From Chiua virens (taxonomy: Eukaryota; Basidiomycota; Agaricomycetes; Boletales; Boletaceae), in assembly GCA_019787685.1 (NCBI GenBank), contig JAHNUO010000011.1:806001-870000 (forward strand): a DNA stretch of 64,000 nucleotides. The letters run 5' to 3'. The translations under genes were made by a program, and so were the position numbers. Shown in pieces: positions 57,220-64,000 of this stretch. The notes beneath the pieces were generated by a model. It ran no database searches. It was not told where the DNA came from and saw only the letters and a list, made by a program, of their open reading frames with translations. The stretch's first letter is position 1. Every line of letters starts with the position of its first letter.

Positions 57220-57649
57220 TGAAACAACCTAGAACAACCTAGACTGTTAAAGTGTAGTGGTTGAGTGTAGAGGGGGTTCAGTCCAGTGAAGAGGCGAAAA
57301 CTCCAAGAGAACTTTGTTAGAGCTCTCTGGCTATCATTCATGGGGTTTATATACTACATGGAAATCGGAGTTCTAATCTGAGTATGAACTACGTAGATAA
57401 GCATAATATATCCTATTGGATGATAAGGTGTGAATGGATATGAGTCATAGATAAGAGCATAGCCTTGCACTGCCGATGATGAGTCAGTGATAAGGGAAAT
57501 GAAAAGATAAGGACATGAGGTGATGGATGCTGTGTTATTGTGGCAGCCAATCGGATATGATCCTTTGGATAGCCTTGACATGAGGCGTGTATGTTTAGAA
57601 TCGATTGAAAGTTGGAGTTATGAAGTGAGGAAAAGTTGGTATCGTAACA
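57220..57649 (-). repeat. 5' LTR of element f
   Basis: 430 bp, identical by eye to 50747-51176. TATA box at 57346-57353, predicted transcript start near 57318. Confidence 0.9.
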
Positions 57650-58818
57650 CCTACAAGCTTATCAAAGACTTCGGAAATAACTTGTACGAAGTGGAATTAC
57701 CTGATTGGTTGAAACAGAGGGGCATACACCCCGTTTTCCATTCGTCCCTGCTCAGGACACATGTGCCTAACGACGACCGCCTGTTTCCAGGCCGATTAGA
57801 GACTCAAGTCGCTGATTTTGGTGAAGCACAAACTGAGTGGGCTGTTGACCGGATTGCTTCACATTATGGAAGTGGAGCAGACGCACTGTTCAAGGTGGAA
57901 TGGTTATCTGGCGACATCACCTGGCTGCCATATGCTGAGGTGCAACACCTAGAATCACTTGAAGATTATTTGGAACTGTCCGATGTGACCAAGATCGAAG
58001 ACTTACCACATGGTGAGGGTTTCCCTCCTGACAACAATCCACAGATATTTAATGGAGCATGCTTGATCCTCGACATTGGCACGCTCCCAAACCCATCACC
58101 AGCCATCTCACTATCCAACAGATTAAAAGTTGAAGCTACTATGGACAACTTATCCCACTCACGAAACATCTCGGCCCATGGAGACGACTTCCTCTTCCTT
58201 GATCCAGACGACATTGATGCCCTTGGACCAGTCTTGGTCCCCTGCTGGCACCTGCACCTCTGTCTCGAGTATAGCTGTCAGGTTAGAGCAGTAATGATCA
58301 AGTGAAACATGTCGATTTACCCACCTATCGGCTATGACCTCGTGGCACGAACCTTCAATGCCGAGGCCCAGATCCATACTAGCTTCTCCCAATGGGACGC
58401 ACATGGACATGCTATCCCTCCTGTAAACCCTGAACCTAATCCCCGCACCTTCTTCGGCAACAGACCACTGCAGCTGCTCCCCTCAGCTGTGCAGACTCGC
58501 AGCACAGACCTCGCCAATGTAATTGCCGACCAGGCCGTCACGCGTCATCGCCGTACCACGCGAGCAATTGAAGAGCAGCGTGGGAGGGGTGGAATTAGCA
58601 GCATTAATGACAGGAGTGGCAGGATAGCCATCAGGCACAGGCGCCCATGCAGAAGTAGACCTCCACACATTCGACAGGCCACAGCATCTGGTTTGGGAGG
58701 TGCGATGGCTCAGGGCGCTGTGATCGAGGAAGATCTCTACAATTCCGAGTCAGCCTTGCAATCTGAGGCTGGAGGGAGTGGCACTCATGCTGATGAAGAG
58801 GCTGCCTTGGGAGAACAA

Positions 58819-59577
58819 TGTTACAATTTCTTTCTTTCATCGCTCTTGTACGTCTTCACTACACTTGATACCTAGGTATCCTCGTACGTTCATCCGTACG
58901 CTTTCCCTCTTCGCACTTGTAACTCAGCACCGGCATTACCCGGATGCTTACGCCTTACTTCTCTCATCATCATCCGATGGCGTCGTACTTACTCAATTCG
59001 ATTCTCGTCATCATCCAATGGCTTCGCATTTGTCATTTCATCTTCGTCATCGTCCGCTGCCATCGCATCGTACGATTTCCCTTTTTGATGACTGCGCACT
59101 CTTTTTGGCCCTCTAACCCTTCCACTCTTCCGGCCTACCTCTTTTAGTTACTTGGTCCGTGCGCAGTTCAGTAGTATAAAAACCTCGCATCGATACTCCT
59201 GTACTCTAGTCTTGATCTCCGCAATACTAGCTGAGTATCTCTGCTCCACTCGCCACAGCGCCTGTGACCACTCGGTTGGACTATTCTTAAGTCCTCCTCT
59301 CACTCGGCTGGACTACTCAACGTCCTTCTAACAACTCGGACTCTTCGCAGTCAACCCTCGACCCTCGACCGTCCTTCGGGTATAGATTCCCAACAGGACA
59401 ACTCTCAGCAACGCCTGAGTTTTCACTCGTCTCTCTGGTAGCATTCAGCTGACCAGAAACCCTCGTTCAACTCTTCAGCGCACCACGTATCAAGTGGTGG
59501 TTGTTTGAGTTATCGCAGCCACTTGGTACTTGGCACTTTTGCGGCTACGCTAGGTCCTACCTGGAACTACCGTAACA
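58819..59577 (+). repeat. 5' LTR of element g
   Basis: It begins TGTTACAATT and ends CTACCGTAACA. TATAAAAA at 59175-59182. A diverged copy in reverse orientation is the solo LTR at 63050-63779. Confidence 0.85.
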
Positions 59578-59579
59578 TA

Positions 59580-59590
59580 AGATCAAGACT
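59580..59590 (+). promoter_or_regulatory. self-priming primer-binding site of element g
   Basis: AGATCAAGACT starts two bases after the LTR. It is the exact complement of AGTCTTGATCT in the LTR (59208-59218), 33 bases downstream of the TATA start. Geometry and 11-nt length are the same as in element f. Confidence 0.75.
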
Positions 59591-59628
59591 GCCAATACAG
59601 CCTGCCTTCGTGCAGCTAGCTGCCCACC

Positions 59629-60873
59629 ATTGCTGGACGACCCCCCACCCGTCCACTCTTGAACCCCGCTTGGAACCTCCGAGCCGCCCACACCCCGTCG
59701 TCTGACCTATCCGACGAAAACCCTGAACCCTCGACCCCACTTTCTGAACCTCAGGAAGCAGACCTCGACATCAACGTCGAGCACCTCGACTCGGAAGACG
59801 AAACCCAGCAACTAGCTGACCGTCTTCACCAGACACTTGACCTCCCCGCACTTGCCACCTTCGCGTCCCCTACGACCCCACGAAGGCCGAACCCCGGACC
59901 ACCATCTATCCGGAACCCGAACCCATCCATCGTACCACCACCAGTACGAACGTCCACCACCTCGACCAACATGTCTAACAAGGCAGTTGAACTTCGTCTC
60001 GGAAAACCCTCCGCCTTCAATGGCTCCTACGATCGCGCCATACCCTGGCTCAACGACGTCACCACCTACCTCTTCGTCAACGAAGATGTTTACAACACCG
60101 AGAACAAGCGAGTGGCTTTCGCCCTCTCTTTCATGACCGAAGGATCCGCTCTGACTTGGGCCGACACGTTCCGCGCCAAGTCAATCACAGCTAGATCTTT
60201 TGGAACCTGGGCCGACTGGCAGACGGAGTTCCGAAAGGACTTCGAACACCACGACACCAAAGGCGACGCCATCGCCTGGTTATCCACCACCCGCTCCACC
60301 AAGAACGAGGACGTCCCCTCGTATATCTCCTCTTTCCGCAACAAGGTCGTCACCGCAGGCCTCACCGGCTCCGACTCTGTCCTTATCAACTTCTTCGCCG
60401 CCGGGCTTCCCCCCTCTCTCATGAGACGGATCCAAGGGATGGATACGGTCCCTACCACGATCGACAAGTGGTATACCCAAGCTATCCATTTCAAAACCCA
60501 ATGGGAACGCGCCGACGAGATTGCTCGCCGAAACAAGAAACCCGCCGCCGCCGTGGTGTACCATGAACAACCACCTCGCAAGAAAGAGCGAGACCCCGAC
60601 GCGATGGACGTAGACGCCATCTATGTTCCAAAGCTCACCGAAGCAGAGCGAAAGCGATGCTTCGAGCAAAAACTTTGTTTCTGCTGCCGCAAACCCGGAC
60701 ACCAAACGTCCGCCTGCACGGCATTCTCGACCAAGAACCCTCCGTCACCCTCCAAGAAAGTTCGGAAGACCGCCTCGAAACCCGAACCTGTCCCTGCACT
60801 AATAGAAGTCGAGGAGGACGACGAGGACGCTATGAGCGTCAACAAGGTGACCACCCCGGTCACGGGTTTTTAA
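59629..60873 (+). CDS. gag: element g Gag with CCHC zinc knuckle (start codon ATT instead of ATG)
   Basis: The frame is open from 59620 to the TAA at 60871. The natural start position, in a CACC context, reads ATT GCT GGA (59629), so the ATG appears to have been lost by one substitution. The next in-frame ATG is at 59971 (MSNKAVELRLGKPSAF), which would remove the acidic N-terminal ~114 residues. Capsid-domain hallmarks are LNDVTTYLFVNEDVY, ALTWADTFRAK, WADWQTEFRKDFEHHD and VPSYISSFRNKV. The zinc knuckle CFCCRKPGHQTSAC is at ~60676-60717. A conserved acidic end precedes the frameshift site. Confidence 0.8.
   Translation: MAGRPPTRPLLNPAWNLRAAHTPSSDLSDENPEPSTPLSEPQEADLDINVEHLDSEDETQQLADRLHQTLDLPALATFASPTTPRRPNPGPPSIRNPNPSIVPPPVRTSTTSTNMSNKAVELRLGKPSAFNGSYDRAIPWLNDVTTYLFVNEDVYNTENKRVAFALSFMTEGSALTWADTFRAKSITARSFGTWADWQTEFRKDFEHHDTKGDAIAWLSTTRSTKNEDVPSYISSFRNKVVTAGLTGSDSVLINFFAAGLPPSLMRRIQGMDTVPTTIDKWYTQAIHFKTQWERADEIARRNKKPAAAVVYHEQPPRKKERDPDAMDVDAIYVPKLTEAERKRCFEQKLCFCCRKPGHQTSACTAFSTKNPPSPSKKVRKTASKPEPVPALIEVEEDDEDAMSVNKVTTPVTGF
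60864..60870 (+). promoter_or_regulatory. -1 ribosomal frameshift heptamer G GGT TTT
   Basis: The gag codons read ACG GGT TTT TAA, so the heptamer GGGTTTT is in exact slippery phase and directly abuts the gag stop (60871-60873). The -1 frame continues as pol. Confidence 0.7.
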
Positions 60874-63800
60874 GGAGGAAGACCAATTCGACGCCGGTAT
60901 CTTCCCATTCTCGTACCCATGTACTTGTAGCTGAGCTTTCGTCCCAATCTATGCAAATCCCTGTTAGATTGAACGTTACGGCTACCTCTCAAGACGTCGA
61001 CACCCGCGCCCTCATTGACTCAGGGGCCGGGATCAATTGCATTGACTGGAACTTCGTCCAAAAACACAAGTTCCCGAAGGAGCGCCTTCCAAAACCCATC
61101 CCGGTTAGGAACGTAGACTCCACCATGAACAAAAACGGCGATATCAAATTCACCACCACCCTCCGGATCGCTCTTGGTGGAGTACTCCAGCGTATCAAGT
61201 TCCACGTCATCCACTGTGGTTCCGAAAACGTCATCCTTGGCCTCCCTTGGCTTAAAGCGACCAATCCGATCATCGATTGGGTAGCGAAAACCATCATGGT
61301 CTCCGCCCCAGAACCCAACCTACCTCCCATCACCACCGACGAACCCAAACACTCTGCCAGACTCGCTCACCCACCACCCATCCGTCCCGTCCGCCATCTC
61401 GATGTCGATCCCATCTGGGACGGCAAACTCTACGACTACCTTGGCACCGAAACTGGGCATCGTTTCACGACCCAATCGGTGCAACACTCTGTCAACCGCG
61501 TAATGCGCGCCGGACAACGCTTCGTTCGGACCACTCAACCCGAGAAGCTTACCAACGCTACCGCCCTTGCGGCCGCAGCGAAGAAACCCAAGATCACCCT
61601 CCCTTCGGAATACTCGGAGTTCGAATCCGTATTCGCGAAGGAACCCTTCAATCAGATGCCTCCCTCAAGGTCCTGTGACCACGAAATCCATCTGAAAGAC
61701 ACCTTCGTACCCAAGGTCGGAAAGGTCTACCCCTTGTCCCCAGACGAGCGCAAGGCCACCGACGACTTCATCGACGAACACCTTGCCAATGGTAAAATCC
61801 GTCCTTCCAACTCCCCCCAGGCATCCCCTTTCTTCTTCGTCAAGAAGAAGGATGGCAAACTCCGTCCTTGCCAAGACTACCGCTATGTCAACGAACATAC
61901 TGTTCGCGACGCCTACCCCCTTCCCCTTATCTCCGACCTCGTCGACAAGCTAAAGGATGCCAAACTGTTCACCAAGTTCGACGTCCGATGGGGTTACAAC
62001 AATGTTCGCATCAAGGACGGACATCAGTGGAAAGCCGCCTTCATCACCCACCGCGGCCTCTTCGAACCCACGGTCATGTTCTTCGGACTGACCAACTCTC
62101 CCGCGACCTTCCAGCGTTTTATGAACGACTCCTTCCGCGACATGATCGCCGAGGGATGGCTCGTCATTTATATGGATGACCTCCTCATCTTCTCTGAAGA
62201 CGAGGCAACTCACACAGAGCGCACCAAACGCGTTCTCGCTCGCATGAAGGAACTTGACCTTCACTTGAAACTAGAAAAATGCCACTTCGCCACCATCGAA
62301 GTAGAATACCTTGGCATGATCGCCCGACCAGGTGAACTAGCCATGGACCCAGTCAAGGTTGCCGGTATTGCCGACTGGCCGACCCCCACTAAGCTCAAGG
62401 ATGTCCGATCATTCATGGGCTTCGCCAACTTCTACCGTCGGTTTATCCCCGACTACTCGACCATCGCTCGCCCCCTCGTCGATCTCACCAAGAAAGACGC
62501 TCCTTGGACTTGGGGACCAGCCCAAGTTAATGCCTTTGTACGCCTCAAAAAGGCTTTCACCACAGATCCGGTTCTCCGGTTTCCCAACTCGGCTCGCCCC
62601 TTTGCCATCGCCACGGATGCATCAAAATATGCGACCGGCGGTGTACTCCTCCAGACCGACGCGAACGGCGACTGGAAACCTTGCTCGTACCTCTCACAGT
62701 CGTTCAACGCTGCAGAATGAAACTACGACATCTATGACCGGGAACTCCTCGCTGTCATCCGCTCCCTCAAGGCTTGGCGCCACCACCTCCGCGGAAGCGC
62801 ACACCCTGTTACGGTCTTTTCTGACCACAGGAACCTGACGTACTTCCGTCAGCCACAAAGCCTGAACCGCCGACAAGCTCGTTGGCTACTTGACCTTGCC
62901 GACTTCGACTTGACTTTCTCCCACGTCCCCGGGAAACTCCTCGACGGTCCGGACGCTCTCTCACGGCGACCGGATCATGTCACCTCCGACTCCGACAACG
63001 AAAACGTCACTCTCCTCCCAGATGATGTATTTGTGAACCTCGTAACACTTGTTACGGTAGTTCTGGGTAGGACCTAGCGTAGCCGCAAAAGCGCCAAGTA
63101 CCAAGTGGCTGCGATAACTCAAACAACCACCACTTGATACGTGGTGCGCTGAAGAGTCGAACGAGGGTTTCTGGTCAGCTAAAGGCTACCAGAGAGACGA
63201 GTGAAAACTCAGGCGTTGCTGAGAGTTGTCCTGTTGGGAATCTATACCCGAAGGACGGTCAAGGGTCGAGTGTGACTTCGAAGAGTCCGAGTGTATAAAG
63301 GGACTAGGAGTAGTCCGGTCGAGTGGTCACAGGCGCTGTGGCGAGTGGAGCAGAGATACTCAGCTAGTATTGCGGAGATCAAGACTAGGGTACAAGAGTA
63401 GAGCTGCGAGGTATTTATACGGTAGAACTGCGCACGGACCAAGTAACTAAAAGAGGGAGGCCGGAAGAGCGGAAGGGTAAAAGGGCCAAAAGGGGTGCGC
63501 AGTAATTGAAAGAGGAAATCGTACGATGCGACGGCAGCGGACGATGACGAAGATGAAATGACAAATGCGAAGCCATCGGATGATGACGAGAATAGAATGA
63601 GTAAGTGCGATGCCATCGGGAGATGACGAGAAAGGAAGAACGTAAGCACTCGGGTAATGCCGGTGCGGAGATACGAGTGCAAGTGAGAAAAGGAAAGCGT
63701 ACGGATGAACGTACAAGGATACCTAGGTATCGAGTGTAGTGAAGAAGTACAAGAAAGACGAAAGAAAGAAATTGTAACAACACTGGACTTGCAATCCCTG

Positions 63801-64000
63801 ATTGCCAAGTCGTCCGCTAACGACCCACTGGTCCTGGACACTCTCAATGCCCTCGACAGCGGCCTCCCATCTTCTTTCCGTGCCCGCCTCTCAGATTGGA
63901 AATACGATGCAGGCGTCCTGACGTATCAGGGTCGCGTCTATGTTCCCCCAAACCTCGAACTCCGCCAACAAATCGTGGCCCGACACCATGATTCTCACTC
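60870..64000 (+). pseudogene. pol: element g pol (PR-RT-RH-start of integrase), one TGA and one solo LTR insertion
   Basis: After the frameshift the frame encodes LRRKTNSTPVSS, then the protease (RALIDSGAGINCIDW, ~61014). RT follows with IYMDDLLIF (YMDD at 62169-62180), then the first part of RNase H (IATDASKYATGGV, ~62602). TGA at 62718 interrupts where relatives have Arg before [10 protein letters not shown]. The frame then continues with SDHRNLTYF (~62811) and DGPDALSRR (~62944). A solo LTR splits it at 63050-63779. Removing that LTR with one ACACT rejoins NLVTL to DLQSLIAK. The window ends in the integrase zinc finger (IVARHHDSHS). A single CGA-to-TGA change and the LTR inactivate it. Confidence 0.85.
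63050..63779 (-). mobile_element. solo LTR of the element g family, inverted, 730 bp, target duplication ACACT
   Basis: Edges TGTTACGG and TTGTAACA, flanked by ACACT at 63045-63049 and 63780-63784. The reverse complement aligns along its length with the 5' LTR of element g, with indels. Confidence 0.85.

Larger units (their letters stand above)
50747..57649 (-). mobile_element. element f: complete young Ty3/gypsy chromovirus, 6903 bp
   Basis: Two 430-bp LTRs (50747-51176 and 57220-57649) are identical by eye. They are flanked by the 5-bp duplication CCTAC (50742-50746 and 57650-57654), and removal restores the pol frame of element 1 (IGPY then KLIKDF). The minus strand carries, in order: 5' LTR, self-complementary primer site, spliced leader, ORF1, small membrane ORF2, gag, pol with a -1 frameshift, polypurine tract and 3' LTR. 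All frames are intact, so this copy looks recently inserted and potentially functional. Confidence 0.9.
29863..58818 (+). mobile_element. element 1: old Ty3/gypsy retrotransposon split by at least seven later insertions
   Basis: The order 5' LTR-like sequence, gag (30261-32756), pol (from 32781) can be followed to 58818. Pol segments lie at 32781-32981, 44247-45890, 46136-46544, 47166-47709, 48599-49917, 50626-50746 and 57655-58818. At each precisely defined junction, removing the insertion plus one copy of its target duplication restores the reading frame. Domains appear in the order protease, RT, RNase H, integrase, chromodomain-like C-terminus, which is Ty3/gypsy order. The element carries seven in-frame TGA codons. 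The 3' LTR is not in the window because element g interrupts the tail. It is the oldest member of the nest. Confidence 0.8.
32781..58818 (+). pseudogene. pol: element 1 pol (PR-RT-RH-IN-chromodomain-like), interrupted and stop-ridden
   Basis: The ATG at 32781 (MGDPLA) is followed after six codons by TGA (32799), one of seven in-frame TGAs (also 44256, 44679, 45480, 47392, 48764, 58303). The protease DSG is at ~44913. The RT catalytic box YLDD is at 45807-45818. About 16-20 residues normally found between LPD and DGQDAY in relatives are missing near 45625. RNase H continues after the solo LTR (TDHKGLIHLY at ~47340, PDALSCLYS at ~47470). The integrase zinc finger is at ~49110-49240 and the DDE core at ~49320 (IDFVGPLP), ~49510 (IVSDRD) and ~49620 (STERANR). 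The C-terminal part (57655-58302) includes a chromodomain-like FKVEWLSGDITWLPY. Six of the stops are easily explained as CGA to TGA. Confidence 0.8.
58819..64000 (+). mobile_element. element g: Ty3/gypsy retrotransposon, 5' part, runs off the window
   Basis: A 759-bp LTR (58819-59577) is followed by a self-complementary primer site, gag, and pol in the -1 frame. Pol reaches the N-terminus of integrase at the window edge. It is inserted in the pol tail of element 1 after AACAA. One in-frame TGA (62718), a damaged gag start and a nested inverted solo LTR (63050-63779) show it is older than element f. GC-rich coding (C-ending codons) differs clearly from the A/T-richer element f. Confidence 0.85.

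Noticed and set aside
1..64000. CRISPR arrays, bacterial operons, rRNA genes
   Set aside because: No regularly spaced identical repeats, no Shine-Dalgarno-led gene clusters and no rRNA-like sequence; all features are eukaryotic.

Overview
This is genomic DNA of a filamentous fungus, almost certainly an Agaricomycete basidiomycete. The evidence is short introns (about 40-60 nt, with a few longer) with GT..AG ends, protein families typical of that group, and a load of Ty3/gypsy and Plavaka-like (CMC-type) transposons of basidiomycete kind. I cannot name the species.

Layout. Positions 1-23,600 hold a few host genes. These are the 5' end of a small membrane-protein gene (1-220, minus), a divergent pair of large low-complexity proteins (1624-5013 minus; 6524-9803 plus), and a Ser/Pro-rich protein (21150-23532 plus). 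Between them, about 10.0-17.5 kb is a decayed tandem segmental duplication whose two copies carry related small ORFs and a DPLGP/PRK peptide-repeat ORF. Copy B is interrupted by a clean 788-bp TA-flanked MITE (14510-15297). From 23.6 to 29.8 kb I see no convincing gene.

From 29.86 kb to the right edge the window is a transposon nest. The host is one old plus-strand Ty3/gypsy element (element 1, 29863-58818). Its gag is intact, and its pol reads through in frame once the later insertions are ignored, apart from seven in-frame TGA codons, an RT gap and one small insertion. Inserted into it are: an ~11.3-kb Plavaka-type DNA transposon (32982-44243) with a broken transposase, an intact seven-exon DUF6532-like gene and a captured host cyclin pseudogene; a ~250-bp sequence; three solo LTRs of one family with 4-bp GC-rich target duplications (46545-47161, 47710-48594, 49918-50621); a young full-length minus-strand chromovirus with LTRs identical by eye (element f, 50747-57649); and a further gypsy element (element g, 58819 to beyond 64000) that itself carries an inverted solo LTR.

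The most notable biology is in elements f and g. Both show an 11-nt match between the predicted transcript 5' end and the primer-binding site, which is the Tf1/sushi self-priming signature. Both have a perfectly phased -1 frameshift heptamer just before the gag stop. Element f also has two extra ORFs upstream of gag joined by TAGATG and TAAGAATG stop-restart junctions. One of these encodes a small membrane protein, and the first ORF gets its AUG only by splicing a 141-nt leader intron. At least nine of the in-frame stops in the older elements are TGA where CGA is expected, which points to methyl-CpG decay. These calls come from reading the sequence by eye. Family names rest on motif recognition and no database search was run.
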